This document shows positions 16,250-24,949 of a stretch of 64,000 bases of DNA, piece after piece. Made by a program: the position numbers and the translations under genes. Every line of letters starts with the position of its first letter. The stretch's first letter is position 1. The notes below the pieces were generated by a model. That model was given only the letters and a program-made list of their open reading frames with translations, did not search any database and was not told where the DNA came from. The DNA is taken from contig NZ_CP032345.1 of the NCBI RefSeq assembly GCF_005222205.1, forward strand, positions 1,181,001-1,245,000, given 5' to 3'. The stretch is from Azospirillum brasilense (GTDB lineage: Bacteria > Pseudomonadota > Alphaproteobacteria > Azospirillales > Azospirillaceae).

Positions 16250-17617
16250 TCAGTTCGGTCCCCGGAAATTCTTCGGCAGGAGGCTCTGCAGCCCGTGGCG
16301 CATCAGCCCCTTCTGCCCCAGCTTCTGCACCTGCTTCATCATGCCGCGCATGGTGTCGTACTGCTTGAGCAGCTTGTTCACCTCCTGCACGCTGGTGCCG
16401 GAGCCGGCGGCGATGCGCTTGCGGCGCGACGCCTTGATGAGCTCGGGGTGCTTGCGCTCCTTCTTCGTCATCGAGGAGATGATCGCCTCCTGGCGCTTGA
16501 TCACCCCGTCGTCGATGTTCGCGTCCTTGAGCTGGTTCTTGATCTTGCCGATGCCCGGCAGCATGCCCATCAGGCCGGACATGCCGCCCATCTTGCGCAG
16601 CTGTTTGAGCTGGGAGGCCATGTCGTCGAGGTCGAAGCCCTGGCCCTTCTCCATCTTGCGGGCGAGCTTCTCGGCCTCTTCCTTGTCGATGGTCTCGGCG
16701 GCCTTCTCGACCAGCGACACGACGTCGCCCATGCCGAGGATGCGGCCGGCGATGCGGTCGGGGTGGAAGGCCTCCAGGGCGTCGATCTTCTCGCCCATGC
16801 CCAGCAGCTTGATCGGCTTGCCGGTGATCTGCCGCATCGACAGGGCGGCACCGCCGCGGGCGTCGCCGTCCACACGGGTCAGCAGGATGCCGGTGATGCC
16901 GACCTTGTCGTTGAAGTTGGTGGCGACCGTCACCGCGTCCTGGCCGGTCATGGCGTCGGCGACCAGCAGCGTCTCCGCCGGCTTGGTCGCGTCGCGCACG
17001 GCCGCCACCTCGGCCATCAGCTCCTCGTCGATGGACAGGCGGCCGGCGGTGTCGAGCATGACCACGTCGTAGCCTTCGCGCCGGCCGGTCTCGATGGCGC
17101 GGCGGGCGATGGCGACGGGGTCCTGGCCGGGAACGATCGGCAGCGTGGCGACGCCGGTCTGCTCACCGAGGACCTTCAGCTGCTCCTGGGCCGCAGGACG
17201 GCGCACGTCCAGCGAGGCCATCAGGACCTTCTTGCGGTCCCGGTTCTTCAGGCGCAGCGCGATCTTGGCGGTGCTGGTGGTCTTGCCCGAGCCCTGCAGG
17301 CCGACCATCAGGATCGGCACGGGGGCGGCGGCGTTGAGGTTGATCTCCTCGCCCTGCCCCAGCATCTCCACGAGGTTGTCGTGGACGATCTTGATGACCT
17401 GCTGGCCGGGGGTGATCGAGCGCAGGACCTCCTGGCCGATCGCGCGTTCCTTGACCTGGTTGACGAACTGCTTGACCACCGGCAGGGCGACGTCGGCCTC
17501 CAGCAGCGCCACGCGCACCTCGCGCAGCGCGGCGTTGACGTCCTCCTCGCTCAGCGCGCCGCGGCGGCGCAGCTTGTCGAAGATGTCGCCCAGGCGTCCG
17601 GTCAGGCCATCGAACAT
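16250..17617 (-). CDS. ffh: Signal recognition particle protein Ffh
   Basis: 455 residues. An N-terminal four-helix N domain (MFDGLTGRLGDIFDKLRRRG) is followed by the GTPase G domain with P-loop GLQGSGKTT (about 108-116), DTAGRL and TRVDGDARGG. The methionine-rich M domain follows, with the GMGDVVSLVEKA linker and the RRRKRIAAGSGTSVQEVN RNA-binding stretch. Ffh with 4.5S RNA and FtsY targets nascent membrane proteins. It heads the minus-strand translation operon. The 395-bp region upstream should hold its promoter. Confidence 0.98.
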   Translation of the reverse strand: MFDGLTGRLGDIFDKLRRRGALSEEDVNAALREVRVALLEADVALPVVKQFVNQVKERAIGQEVLRSITPGQQVIKIVHDNLVEMLGQGEEINLNAAAPVPILMVGLQGSGKTTSTAKIALRLKNRDRKKVLMASLDVRRPAAQEQLKVLGEQTGVATLPIVPGQDPVAIARRAIETGRREGYDVVMLDTAGRLSIDEELMAEVAAVRDATKPAETLLVADAMTGQDAVTVATNFNDKVGITGILLTRVDGDARGGAALSMRQITGKPIKLLGMGEKIDALEAFHPDRIAGRILGMGDVVSLVEKAAETIDKEEAEKLARKMEKGQGFDLDDMASQLKQLRKMGGMSGLMGMLPGIGKIKNQLKDANIDDGVIKRQEAIISSMTKKERKHPELIKASRRKRIAAGSGTSVQEVNKLLKQYDTMRGMMKQVQKLGQKGLMRHGLQSLLPKNFRGPN

Positions 17618-18013
17618 GGGTCAGCGGTCCTCAGTTTCGGTCTCCATCCGCTCGAACGCGATCGGCTCAAGCACAAACGAGCCAGTGCGCGAAACTCGCG
17701 GACTGGCGGAGGTCCCCGGCACGCAGGCCGATGGTACCCGGTCGATGGCTCGACGGATGCAGGTCGGCGGACCATACGCATCGCGGGGTGCGGAGTCAAC
17801 CATGCAGAAACGCCCTGCCCAAGCGGAGCCTCTTGCGCAACGGCGCGCAAAAGGTCACTATTTCCATACACAACAAGGGGCTTTGCGGCCCAGGGAAAGC
17901 GCCCGCGATAGAACGCATTCGAGGCGTACTTGAATAAAGCGTTACCGATTGTTAACTTTTTCTTCGCGGCTCCCCTTTAGAGTGTGTCGCGACTCCAACC
18001 CGGGATTTCCCTG
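17618..18013. other. Divergent intergenic region between ffh and pentapeptide gene
   Basis: About 395 bp with no supportable gene. The short open frames here lack coding signs. The part near 17850-17975 is markedly more AT-rich and probably carries the divergent promoters. A possible plus-strand box pair is TTGAAT (about 17929) with TTAACT about 16 bp downstream, but it is weak. I see no tRNA-like or riboswitch-like fold. Confidence 0.5.
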
Positions 18014-19378
18014 ATGCCCCCCGCGCAAGGCTTCGGAACGAACACGCCGCGCACGAAGCTGACGCAGAGTCAGCTGAACACGATCCTGCTCCGCCATCAG
18101 GCTTTCCGGAAAAGTCAGCCGGGCGGCGTGCGCGCGAATCTGAAGATGCGCGACCTGTCGCATCTGGACCTGTCCGGCATCGACCTGTCCGACGCCGACC
18201 TGTCCGGGGCGAAGCTGTTCAGCGCCCGGCTGACCCGGGCCAACCTGACCAACGCGAACCTCTACGCCGCCGACCTGCGGCTGGCCAACCTGGAGAAGGC
18301 CGACCTGCGCCGCGCCGACCTGCGCGGCGCCTGCCTGCGCGGCGCCGTTCTGTCGGAAGCCATGCTGGTCGAGGTGGACCTGCGCGACGGCACGCTGCTG
18401 CACTACACCCCGTCGGGCGAGATGATGGCGCACAACTTCGAGGACTCGGTCCTGACCTCGGAGCTGACGGCGGCGGTCATCCGCGGCGCCGACCTGTCGC
18501 GGGCCAAGGTGGCGAACGCCTTCGTCATGCAGACCGACCTGACCGACGCGATCCTGCGCGGCACCAAGTTCATGCGCGCGAACCTGACGAACTCCAACCT
18601 GACGGGCTGCGACCTGACCGACGCCGACCTGTCGGAGGCCAACCTGTCCGGCGCCCGGCTGTCCGGCGCGGTGATGACCAACTGCGCCATCGGGCGCGCC
18701 AACTTCACCAACGCCAACCTGATCGGCGCCATCCTCGACGCGGCCCAGCTCCGCTCCCCCAACCTGTCCGCCGCGGTGATGGCGAAGGTTCTGGAGAATC
18801 CGGACGACGACCTGCGCAACATCCTGACCCTGCACCTCTCCTGGATCGACAGCGGCGGCAAGGACGGCAAGCGCGCCGACCTCTCCTCCATCGACCTGTC
18901 GGGGCGCACCCTCGACGGCATCAACCTGTCGGCCGGCATCCTGCAGTGCATCACGCTGCGCGGCGCCTCGATGATGGGCACCTCGCTCGCCATCGCCGAC
19001 CTGTCGCTGTCGGACCTGCGCAAGGTCAACTTCACCAAGGCCGACCTGCGCGGCGTCAATTTCGAGCGGGCGACCCTGACCGGCGCCAACCTGACCGAGG
19101 CGCAGCTCGGCCCCGTGCACATCCAGGGGTCCAGCAGCCACGTCTGGCGGGCCAACCTGCAGCGCGCCCGCATGGGCATGGCCATTCTGAAGGACGCCGA
19201 CCTGCGCAAGGTCAATCTGTCCGGCGCCAACCTCGCCGGGGCGGACCTGCGCGGCGCCAATCTGAGCGAGGCCGACCTGACCGGCACCGATCTGACCGGC
19301 GCGGACCTCGACGGCACGGTTCTGGACGGGACCAGCCTGACCGACGCCATCGGGATCGAGGAGATGACCGGGACCTGA
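18014..19378 (+). CDS. Pentapeptide-repeat protein with duplicated cap-plus-array architecture
   Basis: 454 residues, most of them A(D/N)LxX pentapeptide repeats that should form a right-handed quadrilateral beta-helix. Two similar leader segments are visible: near residues 20-50 (LNTILLRHQAFRKSQ, then RANLKMRDLSHLDLSGIDL) and near 265-300 (LRNILTLHLSWIDSGGKDG, then RADLSSIDLSGRTLDGINL). Each precedes a repeat array, so the gene looks like an internal duplication. There is no signal peptide or membrane helix, so it is probably cytosolic. Some members protect DNA gyrase, but nothing here proves that. GTG 17984 is a possible earlier start. Neither candidate has a strong ribosome-binding site. 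Confidence 0.9.
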   Translation: MPPAQGFGTNTPRTKLTQSQLNTILLRHQAFRKSQPGGVRANLKMRDLSHLDLSGIDLSDADLSGAKLFSARLTRANLTNANLYAADLRLANLEKADLRRADLRGACLRGAVLSEAMLVEVDLRDGTLLHYTPSGEMMAHNFEDSVLTSELTAAVIRGADLSRAKVANAFVMQTDLTDAILRGTKFMRANLTNSNLTGCDLTDADLSEANLSGARLSGAVMTNCAIGRANFTNANLIGAILDAAQLRSPNLSAAVMAKVLENPDDDLRNILTLHLSWIDSGGKDGKRADLSSIDLSGRTLDGINLSAGILQCITLRGASMMGTSLAIADLSLSDLRKVNFTKADLRGVNFERATLTGANLTEAQLGPVHIQGSSSHVWRANLQRARMGMAILKDADLRKVNLSGANLAGADLRGANLSEADLTGTDLTGADLDGTVLDGTSLTDAIGIEEMTGT

Positions 19379-19417
19379 TCCCGGCTTCAAACAGAGTCCG
19401 CCTCAGAGCCGTCGTCT

Positions 19418-20113
19418 TCAGGGACGCCGCTGCGTCCAGGGGCCGGAGCGGTAGGCCGTGCGGACGTGGTTGATCAGCAGGTTGCGCGCGTCGATCAGCT
19501 GGGCCATGCGGTCGCGGCAGGCGACCACCCCGGTGTCCGGGTGATAGACCGGGGCCAGCTCGCGGAAGCGCTTCACCACCCGGTCCTCGTCGAAGCACCA
19601 TTCGTTGACGAAGCCGAACATCTGCGCGGCGTCGCGCACCTGCGTCAGCTTGCCGTCCAGCGGGCGGAAGGACACCCGCTCCAGCGCGTGGGCCAACGCC
19701 TTGTTGCGGTAGGTCAGGGTTTCCACCGCGCCTTCCAGCCGCCCCGCCTCCTCGGCGGGCATCAGCCGGCAGCCGGGTTCGGCCAGCGCCAGCGCCGCCG
19801 CCAGCGCCCGGCGAATCGCCGCGTCGCCGTGGCCGGGCGGCAGCCGCAAGTCCAGCACCGCCCGCTCCGCATCATCTTGCGGCGCCCCCGGGTCGGGCAT
19901 CCGCTCGGGCGCCAGCAACAGCGCGGCGGCGGCGAGCGCGGACAGGTCGGTGCCGCGCCGGGTGGCCAGACGCGCGACGGCAGTCGCGAAGGCGGGGGCG
20001 CAGGGAACCCGGTAGGGGATGGCGGGCGGAGCGCCGACGCTCCTGGCCGACGGGAAGAACCCGGCGTCCGCTTCGGTCAGCGCGGCGAAGGGATAGCCAT
20101 CCGGAGCGGTCAT
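19418..20113 (-). CDS. Protein with C-terminal J domain
   Basis: 231 residues from ATG 20113. The first roughly 150 residues are Ala-rich, predicted helical and of unknown relation. The C-terminal roughly 65 residues resemble a J domain: MFGFVNEWCFDEDRVVKRFR, then ELAPVYHPDTG with the essential HPD tripeptide, then an IDARNLLINHV helix. J domains stimulate DnaK-type ATPases. No dnaK or dnaJ gene is near, so the client system is unknown. The start is uncertain: the frame is open to 20221, and no clear ribosome-binding site marks either codon. It is convergent with the pentapeptide gene. Confidence 0.72.
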   Translation of the reverse strand: MTAPDGYPFAALTEADAGFFPSARSVGAPPAIPYRVPCAPAFATAVARLATRRGTDLSALAAAALLLAPERMPDPGAPQDDAERAVLDLRLPPGHGDAAIRRALAAALALAEPGCRLMPAEEAGRLEGAVETLTYRNKALAHALERVSFRPLDGKLTQVRDAAQMFGFVNEWCFDEDRVVKRFRELAPVYHPDTGVVACRDRMAQLIDARNLLINHVRTAYRSGPWTQRRP

Positions 20114-20260
20114 GAAGGGCACCAACGCGTCGTGCGTGTGGCGCGACTCTAACGCAATCCCTGGATTCCGCGCAACGGCCCACCCCGTCGCAGGAGGTGT
20201 AACGCGGAACGCGTCATCCACCGCCCGCCCGCGCTAGCACAGCCGCGCTCATCCGGCCGG

Positions 20261-20902
20261 TCAGCGGTGCATCAGCGCCGGCTTGGCCGGCAGCTTCTGC
20301 AGCATGTCCTCGATATAGGCCTCGTCGCTCTTGCCCGACATGGCGGCGAAGCCCTTCAGCATCTGGCTGCCGAAGCTGAAGACGCCGGTCAGGTCGATCT
20401 TCCACGCCCCGCCCTCGCGCACGAAGTCGGCGGGCACCAGGGCCGGGCGGTTGTCGACCATCAGGATGGCCGAGGCGCGGTCGCCGCGCACCCGCACCGG
20501 GCCGAGCCCGCTGCTGCCGATGACGTTGGGGCCGAGCCAGCCGTTCTTCATGCCGTGGTCGGCCAGCTCGCCGAGCGACATGCGGCGCAGATCCGCCGGG
20601 CTGACGTAGCGGCGCAGGCCCATGGCGGCGAACTTCTCCGCCGGCTCCAGCTTGGCGAGGCCGGCGTCGTTGCCGCTGCGGGCGACGCCGCGCACCTGCT
20701 CCAGCTTGTCGACCGAGGCGCGGGACAGCAGCGGGACGACCGCCGCGCCGCGCTTCTGCGCCAGGGCGGAGCGGGCGCTCTCGAAGACCGCCGCGACCTC
20801 CCGCTCCTCCGGAGAGGCGGGCGGCGGGGCGGCGGCAGCGGGAAGGGAGAAGACGGGAAGGGAAAGACCGAGGAACAACAGCAGCAGGGCCAGGGCGCGC
20901 AT
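20261..20902 (-). CDS. Secreted protein of unknown function
   Basis: 213 residues. A clear Sec signal peptide (MRALALLLLFLGLSLPVFS, Ala-rich cleavage near residue 25) is followed by a soluble domain with no cysteine. The body has an alpha/beta pattern ending in WKIDLTGVFSFGSQMLKGF, reminiscent of DUF4878- or NTF2-like periplasmic domains. I do not claim membership. It is predicted to be periplasmic. The gene follows the DUF2336 gene by about 26 bp on the same strand and is probably in its transcript. Confidence 0.78.
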   Translation of the reverse strand: MRALALLLLFLGLSLPVFSLPAAAAPPPASPEEREVAAVFESARSALAQKRGAAVVPLLSRASVDKLEQVRGVARSGNDAGLAKLEPAEKFAAMGLRRYVSPADLRRMSLGELADHGMKNGWLGPNVIGSSGLGPVRVRGDRASAILMVDNRPALVPADFVREGGAWKIDLTGVFSFGSQMLKGFAAMSGKSDEAYIEDMLQKLPAKPALMHR

Positions 20903-20928
20903 GAACGGGTCCGTGTGGTGGCGCGGCG

Positions 20929-22263
20929 TCAGGCTTTCTCCTCGACTCCGAAGAAGGCGAGCTGCCAGCGCATCTCGTCGTCAGACATCGGGTAAAGGAC
21001 GCCTTCCCTTGCCATAAGCGCGGTTTTTGGCGGAATCTGGGCGATGCGCAATTGCACCTGCCGGGCGAAGCGCATCGACAGGCCGCAGCGCCAGACCAGG
21101 GAGGTGACGGCGCGCGGGGCGTGCGTGCCGATGATGCGGTCGATGATCGGCATGGGAAGCTGCGCCAGCTCGCCCAGCCCGGCCAGGACGAAGGCCCGGT
21201 CGCCCTCCGCCAGCGCGCCCTCCAGCAGCTTCTCCGTCAGCTTGCCTTCCTTGTTCAGCCTTGCCGCCTTGTCGGACGGGCGTTCGGCCGCCTTGTCCTT
21301 GTCGCCCGGCAGATGGCCAAGCTCCTCCTCCCCGAAATCGACGAGACCGCGGGGGCCACCGGGTCCACCGCCGCCGTTGCCCCCGGCCCCGCGGTTGACG
21401 CGCACCCGCACGCCCTCGGCCAGGGCGTGGGCGGCAGCGGGGTCGAGGTCGGTGCGCTCGCGCAGGACCTTCAGCAGGTTGTCGGCGACGAAGCTCGCCA
21501 GACGCGCCACGGCGCGGGCCGGCAGGCGGGGACGGCGCACCAGCGGGGCGTGCCAGGGCTCGTGCTGCGGCGCCTGGTCGAGGATGCGGTCCAGCGTCTC
21601 CTCGCGGATCTGGGCCGAAGGGTTGGCGAGCAGCGCGGTCATCGCCGCCTCGTCGTCGGAGCGCGCGATCGCGTCGGCGACGGAGGCCGAGATCTGCTTG
21701 CGCCCGGCGATCGCCGACAGGGCGCCGGCCACCGGCCCGCGCATGATGATGTCCGACAAGTCCTCGTCGGTCAGGATCGGCGAGAATTGCAGGACCGGGG
21801 CGCAGACCGACAGCTCCACGTCGCGGGCCAGCGTGTTGATGACGCCGTGGGGGGCGCCGGGCAGTTCCTTCAGCGCCTCCGACAGGATGCCGCGCACCTC
21901 CGTCGCCTGGTCGCGGGCCAGCGCCTCCAGGCACTCCAGAGTCAGCCGCTCGATCTGCGACGCCTGGTCGGCGGACAGGTCGGGCAGCAGCCGGGCGACC
22001 TTCTGGGCCAGGGCGCCGCGCACCGCGACCTCCCGGTCCTTGGCCAGCATCAGGTCGGCCTGCCGCGGCGTGCCGGCGTTGGTGGCGATGGCCTCCCGGA
22101 CCTCCGTCGCGGTGTCGGCGGCCAGGAAATAGAGCAGCTCCGGCCGGGTCTCGGGCGACGCGGCGACGCGGCGACGCACCGCCGGGTCGGCGCTGCGCGC
22201 CATCCGCTTGGCCGCCTCGTAATCGGCGGGATCGAGAAGCTGGGGATCCCCGTGGACGGTCAT
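20929..22263 (-). CDS. DUF2336 (HEAT-like repeat) protein
   Basis: 444 residues of mostly helical repeats. The opening YEAAKRMARSADPAVRRRVAA and repeated motifs such as LLANPSAQIREETLDRILDQ match DUF2336, a family typical of alphaproteobacteria. A Gly-rich hinge (residues about 300-315) separates two helical parts. The ATG overlaps the stop of the upstream GGDEF gene by 4 bp, so the two are translationally coupled. This suggests DUF2336 works as a partner or effector of the diguanylate cyclase. No catalytic motif is visible. Confidence 0.85.
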   Translation of the reverse strand: MTVHGDPQLLDPADYEAAKRMARSADPAVRRRVAASPETRPELLYFLAADTATEVREAIATNAGTPRQADLMLAKDREVAVRGALAQKVARLLPDLSADQASQIERLTLECLEALARDQATEVRGILSEALKELPGAPHGVINTLARDVELSVCAPVLQFSPILTDEDLSDIIMRGPVAGALSAIAGRKQISASVADAIARSDDEAAMTALLANPSAQIREETLDRILDQAPQHEPWHAPLVRRPRLPARAVARLASFVADNLLKVLRERTDLDPAAAHALAEGVRVRVNRGAGGNGGGGPGGPRGLVDFGEEELGHLPGDKDKAAERPSDKAARLNKEGKLTEKLLEGALAEGDRAFVLAGLGELAQLPMPIIDRIIGTHAPRAVTSLVWRCGLSMRFARQVQLRIAQIPPKTALMAREGVLYPMSDDEMRWQLAFFGVEEKA

Positions 22264-23852
22264 CGGGACGCCTCCGCCACGGCGGCGTCCGTGGGGAGCG
22301 GGGCGACGGCGTAATGGCCCTTCCCGCGCTTCTTGGCGTCGTACATCGCCGAGTCGGCGCGATCGGTCAGTTCCTGCAGGGTCTCGCGCCCCACCCGGTG
22401 GACCGCGACGCCGATGGACAGGCCCAGCGGCTTGTCCGGCGCGGCGGACAGATGGCGCAGCGCGGCCATGCCGGCCAGCAGCCGCTCGGCCACCGCCACC
22501 GCCTGCGCCTCGTCGGTGCGGCCCAGCCACAGGACGAACTCGTCGCCGCCCAGCCGCCCCGGCAGGTCGCCCGGTCGGACGCCGTTGGTCAGCAGCCCGC
22601 CGATGGCCTTCAGCACGGCATCGCCCTGCTGGTGGCCGTGCAGGTCGTTCACCGCCTTGAAGTTGTCGAGGTCCACATAGAGAAGCGCGGACGGCCCGGT
22701 GTCCGGACGGCCGAGCACCTCCTCCAGCCGCTCGAAGAAGGTGCGGCGGTTGAACAGGCCGGTCAGCCCGTCGCGTTCCGACAGGCGGCGCAGCCGCTCC
22801 TGGTAGGCCAGATGCGCATGGGCGATGCCGATGTGGTCGGCGACGCCGGACAGCAGGATCCGGTCCTCCTCGTCCCAGGGATCGGAATCGTCGCCGCGCC
22901 AGATCACCACGGCGCCGTTGACGGCCTGCCGGTGCTCCGTCCGGGCGGCGAGCAGCCGGTTTGCCCCCAGCGTCAGCTCCCGCGCGTCCTCGCCGGCGGC
23001 GATCTCCTCCAGAAGCGGCCGCGACAGGTCGGACAGCAGCTCCTGCGGAATCTCCGCGGCGAAATCGGCGGCGGGACGCAGGGCGCCGGTTTCCGTCGCA
23101 CGGTAGATGCGGCAGCCGTCGGCGCCCAGCGCGCGGGCGGTTTCCACCGCGGCGACATGCAGCGCCTTCTGGGCGTCGAGCTGGTCGCGCAGCGTGTGGA
23201 CGATGTGGGCAAGCATCTTCTCGCGGTTGCGCACCCGCGCCAGCTCGGCGGAGCGCAGCACCTGCTCCGTCGTCTCCCGGCAGACGCCGCGCGCGCCCAG
23301 CCATTCGCCCTGCGGCCCGAACAGCGGCACCGCCGACACCACGAAGCAGGCGGGCAGATCGTCCACCCGCTTCAGCCACAGCTCCGCCTGATCGACGGGA
23401 CGGCGGCTGTCGAACGGCAACGGCAGGTCGCCCCACTCGGTCACCGCCAGATCCTTAGGGTTGCGACCAATCAACGCATCGGAGGTGTAGCCCAGCGCGC
23501 CCTTGGGCGTGACGAAGACGAATCGCCCGTCGCTGCCCGTTTCCCAGGCAAAATCGCTCGAAACCTCGACCAGATCCTTGTAGCGGCGGCGCGACTCGAT
23601 CAGCGTCTGGCGGAGCTGCCGCTCCAGCGTGGCGTCGCGCCCCAGCAGCAGGATCTCCCCGTCGGGCAGCGGCGTGGCCGCCCATTCGACGATCATCACG
23701 CCGCGCGGCAGCTCCACCGGAAGGGAGCGCAGGCCCGGGGCGACGCTGCAGGTCGCCAGCCACCCCTGGATGTCCGCGAGCCAGCGTCCGCCGGCGGACA
23801 GCAGCTCCTCCGCGGCGGCGTTCGCGGCGGCAACCGCGTGAGCGGAATCCAA
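22260..23852 (-). CDS. PAS-GAF-GGDEF diguanylate cyclase (N-terminus possibly frameshifted)
   Basis: 530 residues from TTG 23852. Domains in order: a partial PAS, a second PAS (about 90-200, FAWETGSDGRFVFVTPKG), a GAF-like domain (about 220-350) and a GGDEF domain at the end. The active site LGGDEF is intact near residue 434, with an RPGD inhibitory I-site five residues before it. It should make c-di-GMP with product feedback. The coding frame continues upstream of the TTG as a good PAS N-terminus (LLAAFPGPAIRLD) but finds no ATG, GTG or TTG. A start MSEVPPATPP at 23935 is in another frame, separated by a C7 tract (23907-23913). It overlaps the DUF2336 gene by 4 bp. Confidence 0.88.
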   Translation of the reverse strand: MDSAHAVAAANAAAEELLSAGGRWLADIQGWLATCSVAPGLRSLPVELPRGVMIVEWAATPLPDGEILLLGRDATLERQLRQTLIESRRRYKDLVEVSSDFAWETGSDGRFVFVTPKGALGYTSDALIGRNPKDLAVTEWGDLPLPFDSRRPVDQAELWLKRVDDLPACFVVSAVPLFGPQGEWLGARGVCRETTEQVLRSAELARVRNREKMLAHIVHTLRDQLDAQKALHVAAVETARALGADGCRIYRATETGALRPAADFAAEIPQELLSDLSRPLLEEIAAGEDARELTLGANRLLAARTEHRQAVNGAVVIWRGDDSDPWDEEDRILLSGVADHIGIAHAHLAYQERLRRLSERDGLTGLFNRRTFFERLEEVLGRPDTGPSALLYVDLDNFKAVNDLHGHQQGDAVLKAIGGLLTNGVRPGDLPGRLGGDEFVLWLGRTDEAQAVAVAERLLAGMAALRHLSAAPDKPLGLSIGVAVHRVGRETLQELTDRADSAMYDAKKRGKGHYAVAPLPTDAAVAEASR

Positions 23853-24140
23853 CCGGATCGCCGGACCGGGGAATGCGGCCAGGAGCGTGGGGGTGAGGAC
23901 GGCGCCGGGGGGGTGGCCGGCGGAACTTCGGACATTGGGTCTGCGGACACGGTGCGAACCTGAGACTGCGCGGGGCGGAGTATACCGGAAAAATGCGTTT
24001 CTTCGCCGAATCTTTCTTCAGGCGGTCCGGGCACCTGCCATACGCAACCACTCATTGAAAGCGCTTCCACTCCGGAGCGGAAACAGGCCATGCGGCGAAG
24101 CGGCTTGCGGGAGGGCCGGCGAAGCCCCATTCTTCAGCCC

Positions 24141-24815
24141 ATGATGGCTTCCCTCCGCGACACCGGGGTCTGGATCTTCGACCTCGACAACACCCTCTAT
24201 CCCGCCTCCTGCAACCTGTTCGCCCAGGTGGACCGGCGCATCGGCGATTTCATCGCCGGGCATTTCGGCATCACCTACGACGAGGCGCGCGTCATGCAGA
24301 AGCGCTTCTTCCGGGAGCACGGCACGACGCTGCGCGGCCTGATGGTGGAGCACGACGTCGATCCGGTGCCCTTCCTCGACTATGTGCACGACATCGACGT
24401 CAGCCCGGTGGCCCCCTGCCCCAGCATGGCGGACGCGCTGAACCGGCTGCCGGGGCGCAAGATCATCTACACCAACGGTTCCGTCCGCCACGCCGAGAAC
24501 GTGACGCGGCAGCTCGGCATCGACGGCTGCTTCGAGGCGACCTTCGGCATCGTCGAGGCCGGCTATGTACCCAAGCCCGACCCGCGGCCCTACGACATCC
24601 TGGTGGATCACTACGGCATCGACCCCGCCCGCGCCTGCATGGTGGAGGACATCGCCCGCAACCTCGTCCCCGCCCACGCGCTCGGCATGACGACGGTGTG
24701 GGTGCGCAGCGAAGCCGACTGGGCCCGCCCCGACGAGGGCGGAGTCGGCACCGGCAGCCACATCGACCACACCGTGGACGACCTGCCGGCCTGGCTGGAG
24801 GAGATCGCGGGCTGA
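24141..24815 (+). CDS. HAD-superfamily pyrimidine 5'-nucleotidase-like phosphatase
   Basis: 224 residues. HAD motif I is FDLDNTLYP near the N-terminus (nucleophile Asp), motif II is IYTNGS, motif III lies around KPDPRPYD, and motif IV is VEDIARNL. This set matches the yeast Sdt1/pyrimidine 5'-nucleotidase group. It probably dephosphorylates nucleoside or pyridine-nucleotide monophosphates. The start is one of two adjacent ATGs (24141, 24144). The longer frame from 24090 has no support. It lies upstream of dapD with a 134-bp gap, and a functional link to lysine synthesis is not implied. Confidence 0.88.
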   Translation: MMASLRDTGVWIFDLDNTLYPASCNLFAQVDRRIGDFIAGHFGITYDEARVMQKRFFREHGTTLRGLMVEHDVDPVPFLDYVHDIDVSPVAPCPSMADALNRLPGRKIIYTNGSVRHAENVTRQLGIDGCFEATFGIVEAGYVPKPDPRPYDILVDHYGIDPARACMVEDIARNLVPAHALGMTTVWVRSEADWARPDEGGVGTGSHIDHTVDDLPAWLEEIAG

Positions 24816-24949
24816 GAGGCGGCCGCAAGGCCCCTCGACCCTCCGTAGGAACCCTTTAAGAACCCATTGAGAACAAGGCAACGTTGACAAGGCGGCGCGG
24901 CCCGGCCCATGTTCCGAACCCTCGAACAGACAGCCCAGCGAATGCCGCC

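Noticed and set aside
17602..17871. Small minus-strand open frame upstream of ffh
   Set aside because: It has no ribosome-binding site, atypical composition, and sits where the divergent promoters are expected.
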